From Melampsora larici-populina 98AG31 (taxonomy: Eukaryota > Basidiomycota > Pucciniomycetes > Pucciniales > Melampsoraceae), in NCBI RefSeq assembly GCF_000204055.1, contig NW_006768859.1:105645-169644 (forward strand): 64,000 nt of DNA, read 5' to 3'. Positions 22,954 through 35,152 of the stretch are shown one piece after another. Position 1 is the first letter of the stretch; each line of letters begins with the position of its first letter. The notes beneath the pieces are model-generated. The model was not told the DNA's origin. It did not search any database and saw nothing but the letters and a program-made list of their open reading frames with translations. Made by a program: the position numbers and the translations under genes.

Positions 22954-23899
22954 ATGGACATTGAAAAGCAGATGAAGGTAGCTGCATCAGCTTATCAAGA
23001 TGCTCAAACAGGTTCGTCAAGATCTTACTTGATTTACAAGACAATTTTCCAATACCTCAGAGATACCTGAATGAAATTAAACCAAACTGATCTGATTCCT
23101 CAAAGAACTTTCCAATCTGATTAGTAGTCGTAGAAAACTTGAATCTCAACTGACTGAAAACTTATCAGTCAAAGCTGAATTTGATCAATTACCCAATGAA
23201 GTTGTCGATGAAAATTCACCTGACGTTAGAAAAGTTTATAAATTAGTTGCTAACATACTTATTAAACAAGATACTGCTGAAGCTAAAACTAATGTGAATC
23301 GTAGAATTGAAATGTTAACAACTGAACAGTATGTCTTTGTATTTTCTTTTTTTATACGAACTTGCTTTTGACTATTCTTTTCAATGATCATAGATCGAAG
23401 GTAGACAAAAAGATCTCTACGTTACAAGCGGATCTAGAAAAGAAGAAATTAGAGGTGAGCAGATTTAAACTTTTCAACCCGATCGTAGTTGGCAAACTAC
23501 GTGTCTCCCCGAATTGACTGATGATCTCATCTCTGAACAATTTAGCTGGTTCATCTTCAGTCACAGATACAACAGAAACAAGGAACACCCAATACTCCAA
23601 CTAGCCGGTCCACCTATTGCAGCAGTATAAGCTCCCCCGCATCGTGGCTCATCTTGGACTCTTCTCGCCGACCCACTTGCCTCAGTACAACATTCTCGAA
23701 CTTGGAAGTCACTCGCAAGCGCAATGATTCCTACGTGCGATCAAAAAACTACAATGTACTTGGGAAGCACAGGTATTTGCAATACTGGGAGACACTAGTA
23801 CTGGTCCTCATCGATTCATGTAAAATGCTCCTCTGTCTTATAGTACACATATTTTACAGAAAAGACTATACAAAATTATATTCTAAGAAAAACAGTTAG
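22954..23899 (+). CDS. PFD6: Prefoldin subunit 6 (beta-type prefoldin)
   Basis: Subunit of the hexameric prefoldin chaperone, which hands unfolded actin and tubulin to the CCT chaperonin. Exons 22954-23011, 23106-23328 and 23394-23454 give 114 residues: an N-terminal helix (MDIEKQMKVAASAYQDAQT), a beta hairpin region with VYKLVANILIKQDTAEAKTN, and a C-terminal coiled coil (KKISTLQADLEKKKLE). A fourth exon from 23546 continues the coil (LVHLQSQIQQKQGTPNTPTS). Beyond about 23605 the frame stays open to 23899 but no longer looks like prefoldin and runs into the converging ATG101 stop. The real stop is therefore uncertain, perhaps after another splice. The family is usually 110-130 residues. Confidence 0.85.
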
Positions 23900-24942
23900 G
23901 CTCTCTCTTTACCATTTGGTGCAGGGTGTATGATAATCTAACAAAAAATTGAAACTCAATGAGCGACAAAATGATTGAAATCAATAGATTCAAATCAGAA
24001 AACTTACATCAACTGGAAATGGTACAACATCAGAACTTGTGATAGCCGGAATATGATCTCTTTGACTTAGCACAAAGCCAACTAAATGCGAGGAAAAGTC
24101 AGAGAGTTGAGATTGAATAGATTTGATGATTTGATCACTATCTAAAAGATAAAGTCAAGATCCAAATGAGCACATTTAATTGTTGAGAATCAGAACTTTC
24201 ATTACTTACCACCCTCTAATTGATGAGCTGTGTTAGATTGAGTGATTGTAAAACCTATCTCCCAACGTTCCCAAATCACATCTTCTTCCGCAGCTTGATA
24301 CCAAGGTTTATTGGCTCGATTTGAACGTTTTTCTAAAAACCGCAATGAGAGCTTCGGACCGGAGATTTGTGAAGCGTTTTGCAGAATCATAGACCAAGTA
24401 AGAGAATCAGTTAACAAGTTTGTCTAAAAGTAGAATAGATTAGGCGAATGAGATCTTACAATTTGTGAGGTCTTATGATCCAATGCTTTGAATAAGCTTT
24501 CTGTTCTCTCTTCAACCAGACTTTCAGTTCCTGGTTCTAAGACTTGAGGCTGCATGGAATCACAAGAAATGTTCAAAAGTTTTCTATCGACCCATGAGAA
24601 AATGATGACGGCATACAAATGTTAATCCTAAGACTTCTATGTTCTTTGGTTGAATTGATCCAAAGACGCGTTGGAATAGGATCGAATGAAGTATCGCTAT
24701 AAGAAATCAAAGAAAGACAGAAATGATGAGGTCCGAGGGCTCAGCTTTGATAGGATGATGTTACTTTGAGCGTACCTCTGATCACATCTCTTGCTACACT
24801 TCGAATAATGACCTGTAAATTTTAGACGGTGATCGAACCAGTGAAGGCTTCTTTTGAGTCAGCCTTTCTAATCAGAAGTTCTGTCAAAGTGAGTTTGCCA
24901 TACAAATTCATGTCGGAAGACTGGGGCAGTACTAGTTCCCAT
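23896..24942 (-). CDS. ATG101: Autophagy-related protein 101
   Basis: HORMA-domain partner of ATG13 in the ATG1/ULK initiation complex. Seven small exons on the minus strand: 24942-24904, 24812-24776, 24696-24617, 24549-24460, 24423-24210, 24141-24008 and 23937-23896. They join in frame to 211 residues, the normal family length. The N-terminus MGTSTAPVFRHEF leads into VARDVIRAILHSILFQRVFG, the conserved family start. Other family features are the LSLRFLEKRS strand, the WYQAAEEDVIWERWEIGFTI segment that precedes the WF-finger-like region, and a C-terminal FPVDIIIHPAP. Small exons at the 5' end make it easy to miss. It diverges from the RSC8 gene and converges on prefoldin 6. Confidence 0.9.
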
Positions 24943-25345
24943 GATCTTTGATATTTCTTGATGATTGAGTTCAGAATGGATTCAACAAGATACTATCACC
25001 GCATACATTCACCCCTGATGAGGGATTGAAAAGCCCCGAAGCATGACCCATCGGATACTCCAAGCTCGGGTCAGGGATGATAGAAAGTGATGAACCGAAG
25101 AGAGTGCATACACGCTTGACCCGTGACCATCCTCGCTCTTGATCTGATTTGATTTGACACTTGCACTTGAACTTCATCTTTAGCTTCAGAAACCAAAAAA
25201 AAAACAAGACCATCAAAAGTAAGTAAACATGTTCAATCGGACTAACATTCTAAGTAAATCAAAAGTAGAACGAAGAATCTGATGGAGAATGCTAATTAAT
25301 GAATGATTTGATTTGTGAAGTAGATCGATTGGTCAATTCTTCAAA
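24943..25345. promoter_or_regulatory. Shared promoter region between ATG101 and RSC8
   Basis: The 403 bp between the two divergent start codons must hold both core promoters. A minus-strand open frame at 24971-25216 appears accidental: no splice would link it to ATG101 with a family-like N-terminus. No specific factor site is claimed. Confidence 0.5.
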
Positions 25346-27737
25346 ATGGCAGAAGAACTACCACCACCACCACCAACAACAGCAGCAGATCAAAGTAATC
25401 AAGGCAATCAACTTGAAATCGGTAACACTTTTCAAAACCAAGAACAGCAATTTCAATTAAACCCAAATTATCAAAATAATGAAAATCATAAAAGACCCAG
25501 ATTAGATCAACCTTCAGTCTCTCCACAACAACTACAAGCTTACCATCATCAACAACAATTACAACAATTAGATCAATCTCAACACTTACTTCCTAATCCA
25601 AATCAAAACGAACATTCATCGCGCGATCATACCCCTTTCTCATCAATACCCGCAGAAACTCAACCTATTCAACAACCTCTTACTTCCTTTTCTTCAGCTC
25701 CTACTCAACAACTACCTTCGATCACCAGTAATGCTCCTGAATCGACCATTCCATCTTTCGATTCTGGTTCACAATCAGCACCCAGTCAACCACCACCACC
25801 ACCACCGATAATCGAAATCAGCAAACAGAATGCACCATCTGTCACGTCTCCTTCTCCAAAAAAGAAACCAGAAGAGATAGCTAAGCAATACCTTTTATCA
25901 CAAACTCAACCGATCATCATCCCATCCTATGCATCCTGGTTCGATCTTGATACCATTCATCCACTTGAACAAAAGGCTTTACCTGAATTCTTCAATGGTC
26001 GTAATCGATCAAAGGTTCCATCGATCTATAAAGATTACCGTGATTTTATCGTTAATAGCTATCGACTCAATCCTTCCGAATATCTCACTCTAACTTCGTG
26101 TAGAAGAAACTTGGCAGGTGATGTATGCGCGATTATGCGCGTTCATGCTTTCTTAGAGCAATGGGGTATCATCAACTATCAGGTTAGAATTATTTTGTCA
26201 TCTTCATTGTCTACCATTCTCTTTCATACACGCGTATCTGTTCATCCCTTTGTCATACGTTCATCGAAGGAGTTTTTGACGCGCTTTTGCTCTTGATTCG
26301 CAAATTGACTAACTCTAGGTCGATGCTGATACGCGTCCAGCCCCCGTTGGCCCTCCCTTCACTGGACACTTCCGTGTACTTCTCGATACTCCACGGGGTC
26401 TTATGCCGCTCCATTCCGGTGTAGTCACTAAACACAATAAGAACCCTCCAAACCTTCTCACTCCCGATGTACCTCATCCATCCCAATCATCTGAAACCAC
26501 TCATACTTTATACAATCATGCACTTCAAATCCGCAAGAACATCTACGAGCGCACCGAGACAGGTCACGAAGTAGAAGTGGATGAAGCCAAGGTTCAAAAC
26601 ATGCTGCAATCAAATGGGACTACCAATAACGAGCTAACTGCTGAGCGTAGCCCGATTCAATGCGATGTCTGTTCAGTCGAATGTACCAAACTCTCATACC
26701 ACCACACCAAACTTCGCACCTACGATCTATGTCCAGGTTGCTATAGCCAAGGTAGATTCCCTAGCACCATGAACGCTGCCGAGTTTATTAGAATGGACCG
26801 AGACCCTTCAAACCCACCTATCCCAGCAGAATGGAGCGACCAAGAACGTTTACTCTTACTCGAGGGCTTGGAGATGTTTGCGGACGATTGGGAAAAGATT
26901 GTAGATCACGTGGGTGGCACTAAAACGAAACAACAATGTATCTTAGAATTCTTGAGATTACCGATCGAGGATGAGTTCTTGAAATCCGTCGAAAAGGATG
27001 TGGGAGGACCTGTGGGGTTAGGAAAGATGCCATTGAATGGAGTCGAGAATCCAGTAATGTCAGTCTTGACTTTCTTGATGAGTCTAGTCGAACCGGATGT
27101 CACAGCAAGATTGGCAGGTACTTCAATTGAGAATATCAAAGAGGACATCGAAAGCGAGTTAGTAAGAGATAGCGAAAACTTGGCTAGGAAGGAAGTGGAA
27201 GAGGAGAAGAAAAAGCGGAAGGCTCCTGGTGATGATCGAGTTATCCCATCCGGTAGTTCTCGAGCAGAAGATATGACGACAATCCAAGATGAAGGAGAAG
27301 ATGGTAACACGGCCATGGAAGTTGATGAACCGACAATGAAAATTCAACCCATCCAAACGACATCTCCCAAAGTTCAGAAGCCTATCGAGAAGATGGTAGG
27401 GATCGCACTAGGTTCAGCAGCTACAAAAGCTTCAACTCTAAGTTCAGAAGCAGATTCAGAGATGAATAAATTACTCGGTAATCTAACAGAACAGACCGTG
27501 AATAAATTAGAATTAAAATTACAACAATTTGAAAAACTCGAATCATTAGTTGAAATTGAAAGAAGGAATTTAGAGCAATTTAGACAAAGTTTATTGATTG
27601 AACGGATGACGTTAGTTAAAGAGATTGGAAAAGCAAGAGATTTGGAAAGTGGAGGAGTGAAAGCTAAAGAAGTTGAAGGTTCTGATGTCACTAATTCAAT
27701 GATGAATGGTGGATTAGGAGTAATGGAAATTGCTTGA
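25346..27737 (+). CDS. RSC8: SWI3/RSC8-type chromatin remodelling subunit (SWIRM, zinc, SANT)
   Basis: Scaffold subunit of a SWI/SNF or RSC nucleosome remodelling complex, nuclear. Two exons, 25346-26182 and 26319-27737, give 751 residues. A Gln/Pro-rich low-complexity N-terminus is followed by a SWIRM domain at about 188-280 ([38 protein letters not shown]). A ZZ-like zinc segment starts at CDVC near 394-397 and ends near 430. A SANT domain lies at about 451-497 ([20 protein letters not shown]). A C-terminal coiled coil at about 665-720 fits dimerisation. The single intron falls in the SWIRM domain. RSC8 versus SWI3 paralogy cannot be decided by eye, so the symbol is provisional. Confidence 0.92.
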
Positions 27738-28108
27738 GTGAAGGAAATGATGAAAAAAAGTCTATCTGAATGATTCATTGAGGAGGAATGGAAGATGAAA
27801 AAGGTATATAGAATTGGAAATATCAGAATGAGATCAAAAGAAAAAAGTTTTGTTGATTGATCGAGATTTCAGTCGTTTTATTATTTTGTAGTTTGTAATC
27901 TTTTGTTCAATGTTCCTTTTTTGTTTCCCAAAAAAAACAGAAAATGGAAAGAAGACCATTAAATCCATTTACAATTTTTGTTTTTGTTTTTGTTTTTTTG
28001 TTTGCTCAGAAGAGATGATGATTATTGAGTTTGTGTGATGATCTTAGGATCTGGGGATGAATTGGAACAAATTGTAATAGATCAGCAAAAAAGCAGAATG
28101 GATGATGA
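27738..28108. other. 3' flank of the RSC8-type gene
   Basis: T-rich sequence, probably 3' UTR, up to the hAT element. No other feature is seen. Confidence 0.5.
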
Positions 28109-28709
28109 CATGCACCAACACCGGGTCAGCTAAGCTATCTGTAGCTGTCACGCAGCGGAGCGTAGTGGTTTTTTAGCCCCGCTGCGTCACATTGGGAGCG
28201 TAGCTCTTTACTTGAGTACGCCGTAGCGCTACGGACCCCAGCAAGAATGACATTCTTTGAAAGAGCTGCGCTGCCGCTCCCGTAGCACCGTTACCCGGCA
28301 CCGTAGCTCCTGGGCCGGGTACCAAAGTCCCCATCGGGTCACTAACTGATTCGCCAACAGGGGAACATCCCGATTTGGATATCTTATACCATACTCTCAA
28401 TCTAACATCACCAACAGACACCATCACACCCTTTGACACCCCGATTTGGACTAGCTATCGACCCACGGTGGCCTAACCAACACACTTGCAGCTCGAAGGT
28501 CACGATGGCAGAAACGAATTGGTTACCAATGAGAACCAACTCAAAATACTTCTATGTAAGTCCACTCCTTGCTTCACGTTTCCTTCTCGCATCCTTTGAG
28601 CGACTTATTTTTTCAACTTACATCATTCAATTCTGACTTCGACTTCCTTTCTTCATTCTCTAACTTTCAGCTATTCAATTTTTCACCCTTCCTAAATAAC
28701 CAACCTACC

Positions 28710-29812
28710 ATGTCTTCAGTCACTTCAGAACGTCCAGCGCGCTCTCACAAGCAGACAAATAACCCCAGCATGATTGCCCCTAGTCCTGATTCACGCCGCC
28801 GTGTTACACTGGACAGTATCATCTTAGCACCTACCAAGTCTCAAAAGAAAAAAAAAATGATAGCTCGGTCTTGGTTGTTACCTCATCTGATGTAGAATTG
28901 GGATCTGTCGCTGGCGGTCGAAAGCGAAAGAAGGCTACGGTCTCAATTATCACCTCTGATTCTGATTCGGAAACGAGCTCTCAAAGTGTCCTTGTCACCA
29001 AGAAGAAGACGAAGAAACGTCATACTAAGGGTAAATTGTCAAAGGCAAATGAGGTCAGTCTTTCAATATCATTCTTTCTTTCCCTCATTAACACCTCGCT
29101 AAATCTTCTGCCATTCTTCCTTGTCATACTCAAACCATCAGACTCCTCCAGAAAACGTTACGACTGCAATGCTACGCGCTGATTCTGATTCCGATAATCA
29201 GAAGATTGAATTAAAACGGCGCAAGGTCGACCATCCTGATAGCGAACTTGGCAAACTGAAGGCTTATTATGGAACACCATTCCACGGTGTTGACTCCCGG
29301 GGCAAACACGATGTAAGTGCCTATTCTAGATCAACAAGGGAAAATTTATCACTGACAAAGCGTGGTTTGTTTGCATACATGATGTTACTATTAGGATCCC
29401 ACTAAGGCTCCTTTATCTTACCCGTGTCGATTTTGTAAGAGAAATAAAGACGACCCAGTGAGGGTGAGTCTAAGTAATCTCACAGGCAACCTTCGAGTCC
29501 ATCGAGACGGATCGAGTCAAGATGGACGATCCGATGTAGGCTGCCCTGGCCGCCTCAAGGCTCGACAGATCGATCCTTCCCTTGCTCCACCCTCAGTTCA
29601 AGAGACCCGTAAGGCACTTGCTAAGTCTAAAGGCCCAATTGACAACTTTGTCGTAGCCACATCATCTGCTCCCTTCTCCAATCTGACCCTCAATCAGATG
29701 GCCTGCACTTGGCTGATTCGCCAAGCGCAACCATGGAGCCGAATAGAAGATCCGATCTTGCGAGGTATGATTCGGTACCTTTGGAAGGAAGCCAGTTTGT
29801 ACGGAAGACGTT
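28710..29812 (+). pseudogene. hAT transposase, 5' part (BED zinc finger)
   Basis: Exons 28710-29052, 29142-29312 and 29395-29812 by GT-AG junctions. The N-terminus MSSVTSERPARSHKQ leads into a run of ten A (28848-28857), where the frame shifts to that of the next segment; an A-run indel is the simplest cause. Basic Ser/Lys-rich sequence follows, then a BED-type finger with PCRFC and LTGNLRVHRD. The gene is cut at 29812 by E2. It continues at 35973. Confidence 0.8.
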
Positions 29813-29817
29813 GGGCC

Positions 29818-30207
29818 TGTAAGACCTATGGTCATTACACATCACCAAATACAAACACTTAATAATTAACACTTAACTTAGGCCTCTTGTTTTCATTATC
29901 TATAAAGTTGTTTTCGAGTCCTTCTTGCTTCTGGTTCCTTAGAGATATCGGGACTAATCTCCTGCCCTTTATCCTTCGGAACCAGGTATGATTTCATTAC
30001 TTCTCTTTTCTCAATTTCTCTCTGATTACTAGATAGCCTGCCTTAGAGATATCGGGACTAATCTCCTGCCCTTTATCCTTCGGAACCAGCGCTTTCCGTC
30101 GATATTGAAATTTACAGATTAGCTCTCTTGGGTTCTAGAAACCTTTGCTGTGCTCTTGCACAGTGTCCCGTCCGTCGTATCCAGTGAAGGTTCTCACGAA
30201 CCTTACA
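29818..30207 (+). repeat. E2 5' LTR (390 bp)
   Basis: It starts TGTAAGACC and ends CCTTACA. It contains an internal 49 bp direct duplication (29937-29985 and 30041-30089) beginning CCTTAGAGAT. Confidence 0.95.
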
Positions 30208-30389
30208 CTTTTTTTTTCTCAAACCCAAAACGAAAATCCGAAAAAAAAAAAATTTTACTTCAATTCAAAATTAATACAACCGATACGTCAATTCAGCTGA
30301 ATGCGACACATCAAACCAATTGAGTCCGAAACAGTTAACTAAACTCAAATTTCTTACGCATTCAACTACCCCACAATTGATCGTCGTGT

Positions 30390-32574
30390 ATGCCGGCACG
30401 TCGATTAGCTCCAACCACCAAACCTAACGGCCCGCCAGAACCTCTGCCAGATCCAGAAGCGATTATACGCGCGAATCGACGACTGCACCGTCAATCCAGA
30501 CCAGATCCAAACATCGCCAGACAAGCCATCTCTCAACAACAACAGCCACTCACGCCTTCTCGTAACCGAACAGACCAAATACTGCCAGTGACCCCAATCC
30601 ATCGCCGTACCGAACCTTCTGCCTTGCCTCCACTGCCAGAGTCAGACGAATCGCCGTTGTCCTCTTTACCACCGTCTCCTACGCCAGGCCGCATCTCACC
30701 TAAACCTTTCCCGAAGATGACCGACCAACCTACCAAGCCAGGTAATCAAGACTCAGACTTGATGAAAGCCATCGTCGAATCCCAGCTAGCCAGTAATCGT
30801 CGAATGGAAAAGTTTGAAGATTTGATGATGAAGCTCTTGGTGTCCAAGGAGCCGAAGCCTGGTGATGATACCCCGGATGAATCCAAACCACCCGGTGGAT
30901 TAGACTTAGCGAAGTTTCGCACGTCGGATGGGCCTGTATATAAGGGACCATACCGTGACGCCGAGCCGTTTCTCTTGTGGTATTCGTCATTGAAAACATT
31001 CTTCCGCACTAAAGGTGTGACGTTGGACAAAGACCGAATTACGCTAGTCGGGAATTTCCTAGAAGAGCCGAACGCCCACGCTTTCTACGAAGGGGGTTTC
31101 GAAAAGTTTATCATGGGGACTTGGAAAGATTTCCTCGTCCAACTTTTTGACTCATGCTTACCCGGTGACTGGAAGGAGCGACTTTACGAGAAAGCTCAAC
31201 ATTTGAAGATGTCGCCATATGAAGACTTTATCTCCTATAGCACCAGAGCTCGTGGTATCCAGATTCTGATCAATTTCCATACTATCATGTTGAACGATCA
31301 TCAGCTAGCGACCTTTGTAGAGTACGGGATGATCGAAGAACTGAAGACAGCCGTCAAGTTGTGGGGGTTTACGAGACACACTAAGGACTTTGCTTATCAC
31401 ACCTTCGAAAATCAGTGTGAAACTCTCTACGCCTCTTTAGTCGCTTCTCACGCCATCACCAAGAAGACCAGGACGTTTCCTACCACTGCATACAATCACA
31501 ACGCTTCACAGAGTCGCCCTAGGATCGCCGCGACCAACACTCCAGGCAGATTAACCGATGAAGAATTCCAGTGGAAGATTCATTCATACTTAGATGTTCT
31601 CGGCAAGTGTCATTTCTGTAAGGGGTACTGCGGTAGCGAGTACCGAGCCTGCAGAGGCCCTTATGTTAGGGAGAAGGTTGTTTTTCCTCCTGGGTATGTG
31701 GCTCCTCCGAAACCGGCGAATTACGTCCCACCTAAAGCTAGATCGTCGCCTCCTGGAGCTCATAATCAAGCCGGCCGAACCAATCAACCGCCAGCGGGAC
31801 GACCAGCACAGTCTTATGCGAAAGTGGCGGCGGCTGGAGAATTCCCAGATATGGACGAAGCATCAGTGGCAGCTCTACAAGCTCTAGACGACGAGCTCGA
31901 CTTAGCAGAAGCCGAAGGGTGCGTTCCCCCCCCAAAGTCTCCTCGTGTCATAATTGAATTCAACTGCAATGGCAAAACCATACGAGCGCTAGCTGACCCA
32001 GGGGCTGAGGTTAACCTTCTGACAGATCGGGTGGCAGAGGAACTTCGCCTTAATCGGAGGAAACTTGTGAAACCAACGCACCTCAGCCTTGCAGTAGCCA
32101 CCGAATCATCTCCTGCGCCTTTGACTCATTTCACGACGATCAACCTGACTGAACCAACGTCAGGAAGACGGTTCGATCGTACATATTGCAAGTTAGGGGA
32201 TGTTGGAGGGGGATTTGATATGATCTTAGGAACTCCTTTCTTCAATTTATTTCAATTATCTGTTTCTGTCAATCAACGTGCTATCACTTGTGAGCGAACT
32301 GGATTTAAAATTTTTGATTATCGAGTGTTGGAGGAAATAAAAGAAAAACATGCCAAGCTGTTGATTCCACGTATCACCGAGCCTTTGAAAGAGTGCAGCG
32401 AGCCCTGGGAGTGTGAACTGAGTGTGCGAGAGGATCTATCATTGATGAGTATAAATGAGAATAGTGAGGCTCAAATACTTGAAGAATTCAGAGACCTGTT
32501 TCCTATTGATATACCGGCAGTGTCAGATGAAGCCGAAGACGAAGGACTATTTGTTGACGCGTCCTTTCCTGAGA
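30390..32574 (+). CDS. gag: E2 gag and protease, running into the gap
   Basis: The Pro-rich N-terminus MPARRLAPTTKPNGPPEP is followed by a capsid-like region at about residues 180-360 (FRTSDGPVYKGPYRDAEPF). The zinc-knuckle position carries CHFCKGYCGSEYRAC, which departs from the usual CCHC spacing. An aspartic protease-like segment has ADPGAEVNLL instead of DSG or DTG. The frame then enters the run of N at 32575. It is about 728 residues up to the gap. Confidence 0.85.
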
Positions 32575-32674
32575 NNNNNNNNNNNNNNNNNNNNNNNNNN
32601 NNNNNNNNNNNNNNNNNNNNNNNNNNNNNNNNNNNNNNNNNNNNNNNNNNNNNNNNNNNNNNNNNNNNNNNNNN
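32575..32674. other. Assembly gap, 100 N
   Basis: Exactly 100 N, the usual placeholder for unknown length. The gap removes the start of the reverse transcriptase. The different frames on either side cannot be read as a frameshift. Confidence 1.
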
Positions 32675-35152
32675 AGTTTGATCATTCCGAAGAAGGACCC
32701 TACCGAACTTCCAAGATGGGTATGCGATTACCGTGTCTTGAATAGCCTGACCGTGAGGGACCGTGCGCCATTGCCAAATGTGGACAGGTTGGTCAGGCTG
32801 GTGGCTACAGGAAAGTTTTTTTCGATCATCGACCTCACCAATGCCTTTTTTCAAACTCGGATGAGAGAAGCTGATATACCTTTGACGGCTGTATATACCC
32901 CATGGGGACTCTACGAGTGGTGTGTCATGCCGATGGGGCTGACAAACGCACCAAGTACGCATCAAGGACGACTGGAGGAGGCATTAGGGGACCTTTTGAA
33001 CTCAATTTGCGTGGTTTATTTAGATGATATTGTAGTCTTTTCAAATTCACTTGAGGAACATGAAAAACATACTCGTCAGGTCCTTCAGAAGCTAAGGGAA
33101 GCTAACTTATATTGCAGCAAGAAGAAAACTAAATTATTCAGGGACAAAATAAAATTTTTAGGACATTGGATATCAGCAAAAGGGATTAGAGTAGATGGAG
33201 AGAAAGTAGAACAGGTAGTAAACTGGAAGACACCTAAATCAGCTAAAGGCATCAAAAAATTTCTGGGGACCGTACAATGGATGAAAAAGTTCATTTGGGG
33301 CTTAGAGAAGCACGTAAACAAACTCACACCGCTCACCAGTACCAAACTGGACCCATCAAAATTCGTCTGGGGACGCGCAGAAGATGAAGCTTTCCAGAAC
33401 ATCAAACACCTAATGACAACGCTGCCACATTTGAAAAACATTGATTTCGACTCGGACGACCCGCTGTGGCTTTTCACTGATGCAAGTGGTGCAGGATTAG
33501 GAGCAGCGTTATTTCAAGGCAAGGAATGGAAACTGGCATCACCAATAGCGTATGAGTCGAGACAAATGTCGCCAGCCGAGAAGAACTACCCGGTGCACGA
33601 ACAAGAACTATTAGCGGTGATGCATGCTTTACAGAAATGGCGGATGATGTTGTTAGGTATGAAGATTAACATCATGAGTGACCATCACTCTTTAACCTAT
33701 CTACTGAAGCAACGTAATCTTAGTCGCAGACAAGCAAGGTGGATTGAAACGTTGGCTGATTTCGATGTAGACTTCAAGTACGTGAAAGGGGAAGATAACG
33801 GTGTGGCAGATGCTTTATCGCGGAAGGGAAGTGACGAGGAAGAAGTGGAAGTAGAAGGTATTGAATGCATTGCAGCACTAGTGGAAGCCGGGCCAATTCT
33901 CTCACCACAACTGAAGCAACGAATCTGCAACGGTTATGAAGGTGACTCCTTTTATAGCGCGGTCCTTTCAGCCTTACCATTGCGTGAAGACTGCTCGATT
34001 CAAGAAGGTCTCCTGTTCATCGACAATCGGCTGTATATTCCCTGTGTGGATGACCTGCGGATGGAACTTGTGAATGAGGCGCACTCAAGACTAGGCCATT
34101 TGGGCTATATTAAGTCGATAACGGATCTACGTCGAGAGTTCTTTTGGCCGCGAATGGCGAAGGATGTGAATGAATTCGTAAGATCATGCGATGTATGTCA
34201 GAAGACGAAGAGCCCGACGCAAGCACCGTTAGGAAAGATGCTAACACCAAGCATTCCCAACAAACCACTTGAGTGCCTTGCAATTGATTTTATTGGGCCT
34301 TTACCGAAAGTGAACAATTACGACATGCTATTGACGGTCACGTGCAGGCTGACGGGGTTCACTAAACTCATTCCATGTGGACAGACAGACACCGCTGAGA
34401 AAACCGCAACTCGCCTTTTCTCAAGTTGGACCAGCACATTTGGACCGCCGGCCACAATCATCAGTGATCGCGATAAAACCTGGACTTCGAACTTCTGGAA
34501 GGCCCTGATGCGACGCAGCGGCATCAGCTTTCACATGTCCACAGCGTTTCACCCACAGGCCGACGGTAGGAGCGAACGTACAAATCGCACAGTAGGGCAA
34601 GTATTGAGGTCCTTCACGGCTAAGAGGCAAGGGAAGTGGTTAGAGTCCCTGGCAGCAGTGGAATATGCCATCAATGGAGCGACTAACGTAGCTATCGGCA
34701 AGTCTCCATTTGAACTTATCTTTGGGCGCGAGCAACGATTACTCTCAGCGGAGGAACCAGAGGCATCGGACCCCTCGACTCTGACACGATGGTTCAAGAC
34801 ACGTCAGGACGCCTGGGCAAATGCTCGCGACGCGCTGTGGACAAGCCGAGTGCAGCAGGCGGTTCAGCACAACAAACGATGCAGATCAGCTGAGCCACTG
34901 GAGCCGAATTCTTGGGCGTTACTGGACTCGAGTGACTGGAGGGGTAGACATCAAGGAGGGGTAGATAAATTGAAAGAAAAATTTGAGGGCCCTTACCGAG
35001 TTGTGAAGTCCTCAAACCACGGCCAGAATGTCGAATTGGAACTTCCGTCAGGCGACAGACGTCACAATGTCTTTCATGTGTCGAAGGTAAAGCCGTATGT
35101 CGAAAGAAGGATTGGCGGGGTGAATACGTTGGTTCAAGAGGTCCGGAAGTAA
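32675..35152 (+). CDS. pol: E2 pol: RT, RNase H, integrase (N-terminus in gap)
   Basis: The reverse transcriptase starts within its second motif (IIPKKDPTELPRWVCDYR) and has the active site YLDD near residue 113. RNase H shows FTDASGAGLGAALFQ and a D at SDHHSL. The integrase has the zinc motif with HSRLGHLGY and CDVCQ, then a core with LAIDFIGP, ISDRDKTW and an E in RSERTNRTVGQ. The C-terminal part ends GPYRVVKSSNHGQ without a chromodomain. The frame is intact for about 824 residues to the stop at 35152. Confidence 0.9.
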   Translation, partial: SLIIPKKDPTELPRWVCDYRVLNSLTVRDRAPLPNVDRLVRLVATGKFFSIIDLTNAFFQTRMREADIPLTAVYTPWGLYEWCVMPMGLTNAPSTHQGRLEEALGDLLNSICVVYLDDIVVFSNSLEEHEKHTRQVLQKLREANLYCSKKKTKLFRDKIKFLGHWISAKGIRVDGEKVEQVVNWKTPKSAKGIKKFLGTVQWMKKFIWGLEKHVNKLTPLTSTKLDPSKFVWGRAEDEAFQNIKHLMTTLPHLKNIDFDSDDPLWLFTDASGAGLGAALFQGKEWKLASPIAYESRQMSPAEKNYPVHEQELLAVMHALQKWRMMLLGMKINIMSDHHSLTYLLKQRNLSRRQARWIETLADFDVDFKYVKGEDNGVADALSRKGSDEEEVEVEGIECIAALVEAGPILSPQLKQRICNGYEGDSFYSAVLSALPLREDCSIQEGLLFIDNRLYIPCVDDLRMELVNEAHSRLGHLGYIKSITDLRREFFWPRMAKDVNEFVRSCDVCQKTKSPTQAPLGKMLTPSIPNKPLECLAIDFIGPLPKVNNYDMLLTVTCRLTGFTKLIPCGQTDTAEKTATRLFSSWTSTFGPPATIISDRDKTWTSNFWKALMRRSGISFHMSTAFHPQADGRSERTNRTVGQVLRSFTAKRQGKWLESLAAVEYAINGATNVAIGKSPFELIFGREQRLLSAEEPEASDPSTLTRWFKTRQDAWANARDALWTSRVQQAVQHNKRCRSAEPLEPNSWALLDSSDWRGRHQGGVDKLKEKFEGPYRVVKSSNHGQNVELELPSGDRRHNVFHVSKVKPYVERRIGGVNTLVQEVRK

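Noticed and set aside
24971..25216. Alternative first exon of ATG101
   Set aside because: Its translation does not resemble the family start; the 13-codon exon at 24942-24904 joins in phase and matches better.
32574..32678. Gag-pol frameshift in E2
   Set aside because: The frames differ across a 100 N gap of unknown true length, so no conclusion is possible.
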